The translations under genes were made by a program, and so were the position numbers. A stretch of 64,000 nt of DNA from SZUA-309 sp965233675 (GTDB taxonomy: Bacteria > Pseudomonadota > Gammaproteobacteria > Pseudomonadales > Azotimanducaceae). The DNA lies in the NCBI GenBank assembly GCA_965233675.1, contig OZ247498.1:4340001-4404000 (forward strand). Direction: 5' to 3'. The notes beneath the pieces were generated by a model. The model saw only the letters and a program-made list of their open reading frames with translations. It had not been told where the DNA came from and did no database searches. Positions 25,042 to 33,657 of the stretch are shown here, in pieces (position 1 is the first letter of the stretch; each line of letters begins with the position of its first letter).

Positions 25042-26364
25042 TCAGCCTGCCGATCTCGCCGCGATTTCGTCCTCCACCCGCCAGATCCTGTCCTGACCCC
25101 AGCAGGTGAATGGTGGCTCCGTACTGCCGCCGCTGACTCGGAAACTGGGCACGCCCCAGAGTCCGGCGCCGAGCATCTCGTTCAGGTTGTCGTCCAGCAG
25201 GCCTTTCCAATCTGTGCCTTTCCCATCTGTGCCTTTCCCATCTGTGCCTGGGCGTGCGTCCTGCAAGGCCTGCCAGTCCAGACCGGCGCGGGCGGCTACG
25301 GTCTTCAGTCCCGCTTCGGTGGCGATATCGACCCCGTCCATCCAGGCTGCCTGCAGGTAGGCGGTGACATAGGCCATGCCCTTACCCAGGTTCAGGGCGG
25401 CAGGGAAGAGGGCAAAAGCCTGTCTGACCGGTTCGCCGAAGGGATCCACAATGCGGCCAAGGGGTTGGCCGTGGTAACGGCCTTCCCGTGCCGCATCGGT
25501 GATGATGTAGCGCTGCTTGGCCCGTGGCGCCGGCACACCCCGCATGAGCATGGGCATGACGGGTCGTACGCTGACCGGCACACCGCTGCGCTCGATGAGT
25601 TCGAGCACACGGGCGTGACCGATGGCGGTGTAGGGGCTGCGCAGTGACGGAAAATATTCGAGCAGCACCTGGCTGGTATCCAGTGTGCGGGTATCCGCCG
25701 GAACCGGTGCCGGCACGCAGGGCGGCGTACCGGCAGGCGCTATCCCTTCGTCGATGAATCGGGCTTCCAGCAGGCGCAGACGATCGACGCCCCAGTACCA
25801 CTCGCCTTCGAAATAGAACATGGCGCCGGCATAGTGACCGAGACGTTCCCTGCTGGCGTTGCCCGCCGCGACCGCAGCCGCGCCGTTTCCATCCGGCTCA
25901 GGCGGGCGTGGATCAGGGGATGCCCCCGTCCACAGTGACGTGCCGACTTCGATGGCGGTACTGGCGAAGGCGTCGCTGTTCAGACACGCGGCCAGGGCGT
26001 CGTTAGCGGCCCGGATGGCTGCGTCTGCCGGTGCCGCCTGCGCTGCCGGAAAGTCCAATCCATACCCGGAGGCAATACTGATTGCGTCCCGCAGCGCCCA
26101 GTGATCAAAGTGTTCGCTGCTGCCGAGATAGTCGGCGCCGGGCTGAGCGCAGAGGTGAACGCTGAAGCGCACCGGGTATCTCTCCCGGAGCGCATCAAGC
26201 GTCTGCACGGCCAGGTGACTGTAGGGATCATCCACCTGGTGAAAGTAGTGAACCTCCGGCGAACCCCGGCGCTTCAGACGGGCGCGACGTCGACAGACGT
26301 TCTGGAAACCCTGGGATGAAAGCAGCCGGGCCCCGGTCGAGCGAAGGCGGGTCTCAAGGTTCAC
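25042..26364 (-). CDS. DsbA/HCCA-isomerase-like thioredoxin-fold protein
   Basis: A 440-residue protein with two related halves. Residues about 35-190 (VHYFHQVDDPYSHLAVQTLDAL) and about 225-440 (LLEYFPSLRSPYTAIGHARVLELIERSGVPVSVRPV ... MLGAGLWGVPSFRV) both look like the DsbA-like fold of 2-hydroxychromene-2-carboxylate isomerases and kappa glutathione transferases, where the serine of DPYS or SPYT replaces the redox cysteine. No CxxC is present, so a disulfide oxidase role is unlikely. Start GTG 26364 overlaps the metallo-beta-lactamase gene. It contains an in-frame 15-bp repeat (GTDGK units). Confidence 0.7.
   Translation of the reverse strand: MNLETRLRSTGARLLSSQGFQNVCRRRARLKRRGSPEVHYFHQVDDPYSHLAVQTLDALRERYPVRFSVHLCAQPGADYLGSSEHFDHWALRDAISIASGYGLDFPAAQAAPADAAIRAANDALAACLNSDAFASTAIEVGTSLWTGASPDPRPPEPDGNGAAAVAAGNASRERLGHYAGAMFYFEGEWYWGVDRLRLLEARFIDEGIAPAGTPPCVPAPVPADTRTLDTSQVLLEYFPSLRSPYTAIGHARVLELIERSGVPVSVRPVMPMLMRGVPAPRAKQRYIITDAAREGRYHGQPLGRIVDPFGEPVRQAFALFPAALNLGKGMAYVTAYLQAAWMDGVDIATEAGLKTVAARAGLDWQALQDARPGTDGKGTDGKGTDWKGLLDDNLNEMLGAGLWGVPSFRVSGGSTEPPFTCWGQDRIWRVEDEIAARSAG
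25202..25246 (-). repeat. in-frame 15-bp tandem repeat, three units
   Basis: Units CCTTTCCAATCTGTG, CCTTTCCCATCTGTG and CCTTTCCCATCTGTG (plus-strand sense) encode GTDGK/GTDWK repeats in the DsbA-like protein about 50 residues from its end. Because the unit is a multiple of three, copy changes alter length without a frameshift. Confidence 0.9.
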
Positions 26365-27391
26365 GGATGATGATCTCTTCGCTTCCGGATGGCAGATCGA
26401 AGGTATGCAGATCGCGAACCAGCAGCGTATCCGGCGACAGGCCGCGGGCAAACATCTTCTCTGCCAGGGCGTTTGCTGGCACAGGCACCAGATGATAATA
26501 GGCCAGTTGCGTTATTCCGGCTTCCCTTGCCCGTTCTTCCAGACGGGTGCTGTCCGCGTGGTAATCGATCACGTCCTCCATGATGGTTGGGAGTCTCGGT
26601 ACGTTGTTCGCCCTGGCGACCTCGATCATGGGATCGAGCAGAGTCCGGGACAAGGCGTCATGCAGCAGCAGATCCGCGCCGTTTGCCGCTTCGAACAGGG
26701 CATCGGTCGCCACCGTGTCGCCGGAGATCACCACGGAGCGATCGCGGTAGTCGACCCGATACCCCACGGCGGGCTCGATGGGATCATGGTCAACCGGAAA
26801 CGCGGTGATGGTGAGCCACTCGTCCTGCCAGACGACTCCGTCGACCACCACTGCGGTCATCGAGCCGGTCTCCGGTGGCAGCAACTCGCTGCCATGATGG
26901 GCTGTGCGATAAGAGCGATCCAGGCGGTAGGCCATGTTCATGCCTGCCACCACGACCTCGACGCCGACGGGTCCGTACACGTTCAGGTCGGCGCCACGGC
27001 CTCCGACCCAGGAATTCAGGTTCACGTCCGGCAGGCCGGCGATGTGATCCGAGTGAAAGTGCGTGAGAAAGACACCATCCAGTCTCCCCATGGGCAGTTG
27101 GGCCTGTCGGATACGCTGGGGCGAGCGTGCACCTGTATCGAAAAGGAAAAAATGTTCGGGCGTGAGCACAGCAACGCAGGCCTGCGCTCTGTCGGGATCG
27201 TTGCCGAGGGGGGAGGCGCTGCCGCAGACCACGATCCGGAGCCCATCCGGCAGGGATGGCGTCTGACCGAAGGTGGCGCCCGCCGCCCGCTTGAAGATCG
27301 CATCCTGGCCGGCCTCACTGTTGTAGATCACGGCGGCGATCAGGCCGGTCACTGCCAGTACGGCCGCGAGGACGATGACGATCTTTTTCAT
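26354..27391 (-). CDS. metallo-beta-lactamase-fold hydrolase, membrane-anchored
   Basis: A 345-residue MBL-fold protein with an N-terminal helix (IVIVLAAVLAVTGLIAAVIY) acting as an anchor or signal. The zinc motif is THFHSDH (His111, His113, Asp115, His116), with later ligands near FPVDHDPIEP, SGDTVATDALFEAANGADLLLHDA and YYHLVP. The layout resembles RNase Z/arylsulfatase-like periplasmic MBL enzymes; the substrate is unknown. GGAAGG precedes ATG 27391. First gene of the unit with the DsbA-like and TetR genes. Confidence 0.8.
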   Translation of the reverse strand: MKKIVIVLAAVLAVTGLIAAVIYNSEAGQDAIFKRAAGATFGQTPSLPDGLRIVVCGSASPLGNDPDRAQACVAVLTPEHFFLFDTGARSPQRIRQAQLPMGRLDGVFLTHFHSDHIAGLPDVNLNSWVGGRGADLNVYGPVGVEVVVAGMNMAYRLDRSYRTAHHGSELLPPETGSMTAVVVDGVVWQDEWLTITAFPVDHDPIEPAVGYRVDYRDRSVVISGDTVATDALFEAANGADLLLHDALSRTLLDPMIEVARANNVPRLPTIMEDVIDYHADSTRLEERAREAGITQLAYYHLVPVPANALAEKMFARGLSPDTLLVRDLHTFDLPSGSEEIIIREP

Positions 27392-27463
27392 ATGCGATCC
27401 TTCCCTGTGAACCGGGGTATCTGCCCTTCCCCCAAACCCGAAGAGGTCGTTTGAGGTCGAAAA

Positions 27464-27478
27464 TAATGCTAAACATTA
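27464..27478. promoter_or_regulatory. palindrome upstream of the MBL unit
   Basis: TAATG-CTAAA-CATTA is a 5+5+5 inverted repeat 73 bases upstream of the MBL start in an AT-rich patch. It is a candidate operator for the TetR at the end of the same unit. Its half-site differs from the ATATnAAC family found from 29 kb onward. Confidence 0.4.
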
Positions 27479-27615
27479 ATATAGTCGGCGCACGACCGGG
27501 CGTCCAATGCGGTGTGGGCCGATGTGGTCGGCGCCTGAAGGAAAATGGTCCGGTCGCGTGGTCCGCTGGAGAGCGTCGTGGGGATTGTCAGAGGCAGTCC
27601 GTCTGGTGAACGCGG

Positions 27616-28173
27616 CTATTCCGCGTTTGCTCCGCGTGCCGGATAGGCCGCCAGCAGATCGGAGATCGCGGTGGATACCGCTTCGGCAACCGGGCGCTCG
27701 GGCATGGCGCCGGTCGTGCCCGACCAGATCTCCCGCTCGCCGGCGGAATCGAGCATGCGGACAGCCACCTGCAGTTCATGCACCAGATGATCTTTCTCAC
27801 CCACATCCACCGAAGTGCCGACACTGCCGCCAACGTTGCCACCCCAGGAGCCGACGCCGATGCCGATCCGGACTGGATTGCCCTGCTTGATGGCGTCCCG
27901 TTCCAGGGTTTCGTGTGAGACGAGGAAATCCGGACTCGAACTGGATTCCTCATATCCCTTGGCAGCGAGTGACGTCCGGATGGCCTGACGGATCTCCGTG
28001 TCGACGATCGTGGCCGGTTCAATGTCGCGCTCCCAGCCGAAGGTATCCAGACGGGTGAAGTCCACGTCGGATGCGGCCACCCAGGCCGGCTTACTGTTGG
28101 GATCGCCCGCACACCCGCTCGCGACGGCGGTGATCAGGAAAAGTGTGGCTATGAGGGTATTGCGGACGTTCAT
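27616..28173 (-). CDS. DUF4136-type lipoprotein
   Basis: A 185-residue predicted lipoprotein: signal NTLIATLFLITAVASGC with lipid Cys21, then DFTRLDTFGWERD, IRQAIRTSLAAKGYEESSSSPDFLVSHE and a glycine-rich GVGSWGGNVGGSVGTS strand, ending in DLLAAYPAR. This is the DUF4136 pattern; role unknown, probably periplasmic face of the outer membrane. It stands alone between the MBL unit and the S12 hydrolase. Confidence 0.8.
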   Translation of the reverse strand: MNVRNTLIATLFLITAVASGCAGDPNSKPAWVAASDVDFTRLDTFGWERDIEPATIVDTEIRQAIRTSLAAKGYEESSSSPDFLVSHETLERDAIKQGNPVRIGIGVGSWGGNVGGSVGTSVDVGEKDHLVHELQVAVRMLDSAGEREIWSGTTGAMPERPVAEAVSTAISDLLAAYPARGANAE

Positions 28174-28234
28174 GACGTCTCTCCCGGGTCGGTGTGTCTC
28201 GATGCCCGAGCTTAGCAGAACCGGTGAGCCCAGC

Positions 28235-29284
28235 TTACAGAGTGGATAAAGACTCGATCACACGCTGGAAGATCCAGCGGTTGTCCTGCTCCGCGAGATT
28301 CACCGTACCGCAGAGGGTTGTCCGCAGGTCGGGTATGAAAAACATGAAGGAGCCCCAATGGCCGGAGTGGCCCCAGAAGCTGTGGCTGGTTTCCGGACGG
28401 TCAGGGGCCTGTTCCCTGCGAATGCCGAGCCCCAGTCCATACTGGTGGTTGGGTGTGGGCACCGCACGCACCATCCGGTCCAGCGACGCCTCGGTCAGCA
28501 GAAGCTGGTTTCGGAACAGGCCTCTGAGAAACCGGTCAAGATCAGCGAGCGTGGATACGTGGCCGCCTGCGGCCCAGTCAGCGGAGCCATTGATCGCCAG
28601 GGCGTCCAGTTCTCCCATATAGCAGTGCGAGAGTGTGCTTGCTGGCGATTCGTGACCTTCCAGCCAGGTGTGGCTCATGTTCAGCGGCGCAAAGATGCGC
28701 TTACGGCAGAGCGCGGCGTAGGAGTCGCCGTTCAGTATTTCCAGAATGCGTCCGAGGATCACGAAACCGGTGTCCGAGTAAACGTGGTGTTCGCCAACGT
28801 TTCCAACCGGTTCGCCATTTGTCACCGCCCATTCGAGGATCGCTTCCGGTTCCCGGAATCGACCGGGATCGGTGGACAGTTCTTCAAACCAGGCTCGGCT
28901 GAGGGCGAAGTCCCAGAGTCCGGCGGTGTGGTTCAGCAGATGCATCACCGTAATCTGCCCGGCTTGAGGATGCAGACGTTCGATCAGTCCGGGTTCCAGG
29001 AAATCTGCGAGCCCGGTATCCAGGCTGATGCGACCGGCCTCCACGTCCTGCAGCACGAGAACCGCCGTGAACACCTTCGACATGCTGGCGATGCGGAAGC
29101 CGTCTTCCACGGTGACAGCTTCGCCAGCCGACCGCTCGAAAGGCCCGGTGGCGCCTCGCCAGTCGATTTCCCAGATCGGGGCTGACACTCCCAGCAGGGC
29201 GCCGCTGCGGGAGCGAGCTGACATTTCCTCGAGTACGCGCTGCATCGATGATTCGAATTCAGTCAACTCCATTCTCCCGGTCAT
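28235..29284 (-). CDS. S12 serine hydrolase (beta-lactamase/D-aminopeptidase fold)
   Basis: A 349-residue penicillin-recognising serine hydrolase. The nucleophile motif SMSK (Ser67, Lys70), the tyrosine motif YSD (Tyr169; Asp instead of Asn at the third place), and FWGHSGHWG as the third box are visible. There is no signal peptide, so it is probably cytoplasmic, unlike true beta-lactamases; the family includes esterases, D-aminopeptidases and peptide-ring or linear-peptide hydrolases. Start is ATG 29284 or 29272; both have close SD-like purines. It faces the regulon operators at 29.3 kb. Confidence 0.82.
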   Translation of the reverse strand: MTGRMELTEFESSMQRVLEEMSARSRSGALLGVSAPIWEIDWRGATGPFERSAGEAVTVEDGFRIASMSKVFTAVLVLQDVEAGRISLDTGLADFLEPGLIERLHPQAGQITVMHLLNHTAGLWDFALSRAWFEELSTDPGRFREPEAILEWAVTNGEPVGNVGEHHVYSDTGFVILGRILEILNGDSYAALCRKRIFAPLNMSHTWLEGHESPASTLSHCYMGELDALAINGSADWAAGGHVSTLADLDRFLRGLFRNQLLLTEASLDRMVRAVPTPNHQYGLGLGIRREQAPDRPETSHSFWGHSGHWGSFMFFIPDLRTTLCGTVNLAEQDNRWIFQRVIESLSTL

Positions 29285-29295
29285 TCTCCTGAGCA

Positions 29296-29316
29296 AATAT
29301 ATACGCTGTATACATA
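29296..29316. promoter_or_regulatory. regulon operator, site 1
   Basis: Arms AATATATAC and GTATACATA flank the centre GCT. It fits the pattern ATATnAAC-nnn-GTTnATAT with one exchange per arm. It lies 12 bases upstream of the S12 hydrolase start, within its probable leader or promoter. Confidence 0.6.
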
Positions 29317-29334
29317 ATCTCAACTGCTGGATTG

Positions 29335-29355
29335 AATATTAACACTGTTAATATT
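29335..29355. promoter_or_regulatory. regulon operator, site 2 (perfect palindrome)
   Basis: Arms AATATTAAC and GTTAATATT around the centre ACT form a palindrome that is perfect in both arms. It lies 33 bases before the aldolase start and 39 bases from site 1. This is the best-formed member of the family. Confidence 0.75.
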
Positions 29356-29388
29356 AGTCTTGGGCTTCTGCGATAGAGGAGGGTGACA

Positions 29389-30144
29389 GTGGCAGATACG
29401 GCAATGAAGAAAATCTCATCTGAGCAGCAGGAGTGGCAGTTGCGCTGTGAGCTTGCCGCAGCCTATCGGATCTTCGCGCACTGGGGCTGGGATGATCTCG
29501 TATTCACCCATCTGTCCGTACGCCTGCCGGGGGACGATCATCGATTTCTGCTCAACCCGTTCAATCTGGCGTTCGAGGAAATCACCGCTTCCAGTCTGGT
29601 CACCGTGGATGTGGATGGTCAGCCCGTGGATACGGAAGCCCTGACCAATCCCGCAGGGTTTCTGATTCACTCCGCTGTTCATATGAGCCGTCCGGATGCG
29701 GCCTGCGTCATGCATCTGCACACCATGGCCGGTCAGGCCGTTTCCTGCCTGGCGGACGGCCTTGCGCCGCTCTGCCAGACCGCCATGATCGCCGGTTCCG
29801 GTGGAGTGGCCTATCACGAGTTCGAGGGCATTGCCCGTGATCTGGACGAACGGACCCGGATCGCCGCAGATCTGAAAGACGCCCAGGTGCTGATCCTGCG
29901 TAATCACGGCACGCTCACCACGGGCAACAGCGTCGGCGAAGCATTTCTGCGCATGTATTTTCTGGAGCGGGCCTGCCAGGTGCAGATGAGTCTGGTTGGC
30001 GCAGGGGCGATCCACGATGCGCCCGCCGGAATGCAGGCATTCGTGTCGACTCAGACCGAACGGGATTTTTCCGCCGCAACCAGCCTCGCCTGGCCGGCGG
30101 CCTATCGGAAGATCGAGCGCCTCTATCCCGAGACATTTCACTGA
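29389..30144 (+). CDS. class II aldolase/adducin family protein
   Basis: A 251-residue zinc aldolase of the fuculose-phosphate aldolase/adducin fold. Zinc ligands His109 and His111 (VMHLHTMAG) and His173 (ILRNHGTLTTG) are in place. Start GTG 29389 is chosen because GAGGAGGG lies 6 bases upstream; the earlier GTG 29383 is too close to it. Family members cleave or decarboxylate hydroxy-acid phosphates and related compounds; the substrate here is unknown. It shares a transcript with the class III aminotransferase 21 bases downstream and follows operator site 2. Confidence 0.82.
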   Translation: MADTAMKKISSEQQEWQLRCELAAAYRIFAHWGWDDLVFTHLSVRLPGDDHRFLLNPFNLAFEEITASSLVTVDVDGQPVDTEALTNPAGFLIHSAVHMSRPDAACVMHLHTMAGQAVSCLADGLAPLCQTAMIAGSGGVAYHEFEGIARDLDERTRIAADLKDAQVLILRNHGTLTTGNSVGEAFLRMYFLERACQVQMSLVGAGAIHDAPAGMQAFVSTQTERDFSAATSLAWPAAYRKIERLYPETFH

Positions 30145-30165
30145 ATCGTTCAAGGAGCCAATCAC

Positions 30166-31503
30166 ATGCATCCGGAACAGAGTCTCCAATCCAGACAGAT
30201 CTTTGAACGCGCCACTGAGGTGATGCCCGGCGGTAACAGCCGCCATGGTGTGTTCCTGAATCCCTTCCCCGCTTACGCGGATCATGCATCGGGATGTCGT
30301 GTGACAGACGTGGACGGTGTGGAACGGATCGACTGCGTGAACAACTGGTCATCGCTGATTCACGGCCATGGTCATCCGGCCATCGTCGAGGCGCTGCGGA
30401 ATCAGGCCGGGCGGCTCATGGCGGCCGGCATGCCCACCGAGTCGGAGGTGCAACTGGCGGAACTGCTGGCGGACCGGCTGCCTGGCGTGGACCAGCTGCA
30501 CTTTTCCAACTCCGGTTCCGAAGCGGTGCTGTTCGCCGTGCGGGCAGCTCGGGCATTCACCGGTCGCAGTGCGATTGCCAAGGTGGAGGGGGCCTATCAC
30601 GGCAATATCGATGCGGTAACGGTGAGCGTTGCCCCCTTTGGCATCGACGCCGGACCGGATCATGCGCCTCATGCCGTCCCCTCATCGGAGGGGATTCCGG
30701 CGTCGGTGCTGGACGATACCGTGGTGCTGCCCTTCAACGATGCCGACGCGTCGGAAGCCCTGATCCGGCAGCACGCTGACCGCCTGGCCGCCGTGCTGAT
30801 CGATCCGCTTGTTTCCCGCATGGGGCTGGTGGAAGCGACACCCGAGTATCTGTCCCGGCTCCGTGCGGTCACCGAAGAACTGGGTGTGCTGTTGATTTTC
30901 GACGAGGTCTTTTCTTTCCGGCTCGGCTATCACGGTGCGCAGGGACTGTACGAAGTGACCCCGGATCTGACCGCGCTCGGCAAGATCATCGGTGGCGGAA
31001 TGCCAGTGGGCGCCACTGGCGGACGTGCGGATGTGATGGCGGTGTTCGATCAGACCCGCACCCCGCTCCGGGTGGAACATGGCGGCACTTACAACGCCAA
31101 TCCCATGACCATGGTGGCCGGCCTTGCCTGTATGTCGCTGATGACCCGGGAAGCCTTTGAAGCACTCGATCAGCTTGGCGACCATATGCGGCAGGGACTG
31201 ACGGCGGCGCTGAAGGATGCCGGGCTTGCCGGCACCGTGCGGGGCAGAGGGTCCCTCGTTGGATTGAGTCTGACGGACACGCCGGTGGCTTCCTTCAGAG
31301 ATCTGCAGTTCGGTCCGGAGCAGCGGCAGCAACTCGCCCACCTGCACGGCCACCTCTACAACTCAGGCGTGCTCATGGTGCCCTACGGCATGTTCATACT
31401 TTCCACCCCGATGACGGTGGAGGTCATTGATGTCGTCGTCGGGAAGGTGGCGGAGGCGCTCTCGGAAATCGCCCGGGGTGGGCTGGCGCAGCGCGCAGGC
31501 TGA
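30166..31503 (+). CDS. class III aminotransferase, GSAM/beta-amino-acid type
   Basis: A 445-residue class III PLP enzyme most like glutamate-1-semialdehyde aminomutase in pattern: FERATEVMPGGNSRHGVF, NNWSSLIHGHGHPAIVEA, FSNSGSEAVLFAVRAARAFTGR, Asp246 (IFDEVFSFR) and PLP Lys273 (ALGKIIGGGMPVGA). The true hemL is expected elsewhere, and this gene sits in a peptide/amino-acid locus. Known relatives with this look include beta-phenylalanine transaminases, so a beta-amino acid is a reasonable but unproven substrate. Confidence 0.8.
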   Translation: MHPEQSLQSRQIFERATEVMPGGNSRHGVFLNPFPAYADHASGCRVTDVDGVERIDCVNNWSSLIHGHGHPAIVEALRNQAGRLMAAGMPTESEVQLAELLADRLPGVDQLHFSNSGSEAVLFAVRAARAFTGRSAIAKVEGAYHGNIDAVTVSVAPFGIDAGPDHAPHAVPSSEGIPASVLDDTVVLPFNDADASEALIRQHADRLAAVLIDPLVSRMGLVEATPEYLSRLRAVTEELGVLLIFDEVFSFRLGYHGAQGLYEVTPDLTALGKIIGGGMPVGATGGRADVMAVFDQTRTPLRVEHGGTYNANPMTMVAGLACMSLMTREAFEALDQLGDHMRQGLTAALKDAGLAGTVRGRGSLVGLSLTDTPVASFRDLQFGPEQRQQLAHLHGHLYNSGVLMVPYGMFILSTPMTVEVIDVVVGKVAEALSEIARGGLAQRAG

Positions 31504-31546
31504 GGTCTCGAGACTGACTGACCGTGGCCATGGCTTCGTGGCCGGG

Positions 31547-32527
31547 TCATCCCCAGATTCCGGCTGCCGGCGGCAGGACCTGTCCATCCTGGTAGCGCAG
31601 GCCCGGCTCACGATCCCGGGCCAGCAACAGTGGTGAATCCAGATCCACATATCGGCACAGCAGCGCCACGCAGTAAGCCGGGGCGATGCCGAGCGAGGTG
31701 CCCCCATTGCAACCGACCATCAGCGCCATGCCGGCGGCTTCCGCGGCTCTGGCGGCTTCGAGCGCTGCAGTGAGCCCGCCGGTCTTGTCGAGCTTGATGT
31801 TGATCACCTGATACCGGTTTCTGAGACGTGGCACATCTGCCGCGGTGTGAAAGGATTCGTCTGCCGCCAGCGGCACAGGCGAAGTGAATGCCTCCAGCTG
31901 TGCGTCCTCGTCTTTTGGAAGCGGCTGTTCGATGAGCACCACCCGCAATTCTGCCGCCCGTTCCGTCAGTGCGGCCAGTTGCTCGAACGTCCAGGCTTCA
32001 TTGGCATCGATGATGAATGAAGCGTCCGGACGGGCGTTCGCGATCGCCTCCAGCAGATCGAATCCGCTTTCACCATCCACCTTCAGTTTGAGCAGCCGGA
32101 AATCGGCCAGTGCCTCTGCTTCGGCCACCATGTCCGGCAGTGCCCGCAGGCCGATGGTATAGGCGGTGGTTACCGGTTTCGCACCGGGCAGTCCGGCCAG
32201 ATCCCAGACCCGTTCACCCCTGCTCTTTGCCTCCAGATCCCAGAGTGCGCAGTCCAGGGCATTGCGCGCCGGTCCCGCCGGAAGCTCGCGCAGAACGTCG
32301 GCACGCGTGGTGCCGCCCGCCAGGCGTGGGGCGTAATCAAACAGCCGTGCCTGTGCCTCCGGGAGAGGTTCGAGCTGTGGATGTCCGCCTGCCTCACCGA
32401 CTCCCGTATGCTGACCATCACTGATTTCCACCCGCAGCAGGTCGCGATGGTGGAAGGTGTGGTAGGCGATGCGGAACGGCCGGCGCACCGGCCACTGCTG
32501 CAGTTCGGCGGTGAGCGAAAGGGTCAT
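31547..32527 (-). CDS. dipeptide epimerase (enolase superfamily)
   Basis: A 326-residue enolase-superfamily enzyme with the L-Ala-D/L-Glu epimerase signature: catalytic KxK at Lys147-Lys149 (LLKLKVD), metal ligands Asp174 (DANEAW), Glu200 (IEQPLP) and Asp223 (AADES), and the second-face lysines in INIKLDKTGG. These enzymes invert one residue of a dipeptide, often of murein origin. Last gene of the five-gene operon, overlapping the class I aminotransferase by four bases (ATGA). Confidence 0.85.
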   Translation of the reverse strand: MTLSLTAELQQWPVRRPFRIAYHTFHHRDLLRVEISDGQHTGVGEAGGHPQLEPLPEAQARLFDYAPRLAGGTTRADVLRELPAGPARNALDCALWDLEAKSRGERVWDLAGLPGAKPVTTAYTIGLRALPDMVAEAEALADFRLLKLKVDGESGFDLLEAIANARPDASFIIDANEAWTFEQLAALTERAAELRVVLIEQPLPKDEDAQLEAFTSPVPLAADESFHTAADVPRLRNRYQVINIKLDKTGGLTAALEAARAAEAAGMALMVGCNGGTSLGIAPAYCVALLCRYVDLDSPLLLARDREPGLRYQDGQVLPPAAGIWG

Positions 32528-33648
32528 GCGCCGGTATCCAGCAACCGCCGCAGAGTTGGACGTATTCGATCGAGCCCCGTGCGCAGCGTATCGGTTTCCA
32601 CACCGAAACCGATGCGCAGATAGCCCTCCATGCCGAACCAGCTCCCGGCAACCAGGAAGACGTCACATTCTTCACGCAGCGTATCGACGAGGGTCTGCGA
32701 GGCCATATTGCCCTCGTAACCGACGAAGGCCATGCCGCCGGCCGAGGGTGGGGTGAGCGTGAGGCGGTTGTCGAACTCGGCCACCCAGTCCTGAACGATC
32801 TTCAGGTTGGTTCTGAGGTGATCCCTGCCGCGCTGCAGAAACCGTTCCCGGTTTTCCGGTGCCAGAATCCGGCTGGCGGCGAACTGACTGACCATGCCTG
32901 TACTGATGCTGGTGTAGTCATGACGCCGCCAGCACTCCGCCACCCGCTCTTCGGGCCCGACGACCCAACCGATGCGCAATCCGGGGAAACCCAGTGCCTT
33001 GGAGAGGCCGGATACGACCGTGGTGGTTTCGGCGCGGCCAGCCATGCTGTCGCCCTCCGCGCCGGTGAGTTCGGAGCCGCGGTAGATCTCGTCGCTGTGC
33101 ACACAGCAGCCGTACCGGTCCGCGACGGCTCCGATTTCATCCAGCATGGATGAAGGCATCACGGCCCCGGTGGGATTGTTCGGGTTGCAGATCACGATTG
33201 CGCGGGTGTGGTCATTCATCAGGGTGCGCAGTTCGTCCAGATCCGGCATCCAGCCGGTGGACGGCCGCAGCGGCCAGGCTCGCACCCGAGCGCCGAGAGC
33301 CCGGGCGATACCGTCGATCTGCATGTAGTTCGGCACCATGTACACCACTTCGTCATCCGGTTCGAGCAGTGCCCACATGGCAACGAAATTCGCTTCTGCG
33401 GAACCGTTGGTGATCAGTACGTTGTCTGCCGTGGCGCCGGGGTACAGGGCGGCGATGCGTGCCTTCAGGGTCGGGTCGCCGTCGGTGTGCCCGTAACCCA
33501 GCGGCAGCCGCGCCAGCGCTTCCAGCTCGTCGACAGACAGCACATCGGCCAGGGCATACGGGTGCAGGCCGCTTTCGGTGAGGTTGCAGTCCACCTGGTT
33601 TTCCCAGAGTGACTGCTGCCGTTCCAGTTCGAAGGTCTGCAGGTTCAT
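32524..33648 (-). CDS. class I/II aminotransferase-fold PLP enzyme
   Basis: A 374-residue fold-type-I enzyme. It has the NPNNPTG motif (155-161), Asp186 and Tyr189 (SDEIYRG), PLP Lys217 (VSGLSKALGFPGLRIGW) and the carboxylate-binding Arg near YLRIGFGVE. It looks nearest to the MalY/capreomycidine-synthase-like branch, so it might be a transaminase, a beta-lyase or a cyclase. The preceding gene ends 9 bases upstream. Substrate unknown; context is peptide-derived amino acids. Confidence 0.8.
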   Translation of the reverse strand: MNLQTFELERQQSLWENQVDCNLTESGLHPYALADVLSVDELEALARLPLGYGHTDGDPTLKARIAALYPGATADNVLITNGSAEANFVAMWALLEPDDEVVYMVPNYMQIDGIARALGARVRAWPLRPSTGWMPDLDELRTLMNDHTRAIVICNPNNPTGAVMPSSMLDEIGAVADRYGCCVHSDEIYRGSELTGAEGDSMAGRAETTTVVSGLSKALGFPGLRIGWVVGPEERVAECWRRHDYTSISTGMVSQFAASRILAPENRERFLQRGRDHLRTNLKIVQDWVAEFDNRLTLTPPSAGGMAFVGYEGNMASQTLVDTLREECDVFLVAGSWFGMEGYLRIGFGVETDTLRTGLDRIRPTLRRLLDTGA

Positions 33649-33657
33649 GTTCTCTCC

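Noticed and set aside
26354..27391. True class B beta-lactamase
   Set aside because: Only the general HxHxDH motif is shared; overall layout is of RNase Z/arylsulfatase-like MBL proteins and it is membrane-anchored.
30166..31503. hemL (glutamate-1-semialdehyde aminomutase) for haem synthesis
   Set aside because: It lies in the peptide locus with an aldolase, not with hem genes, and N-terminal pattern is closer to the beta-amino-acid transaminase look; not excluded without alignment.
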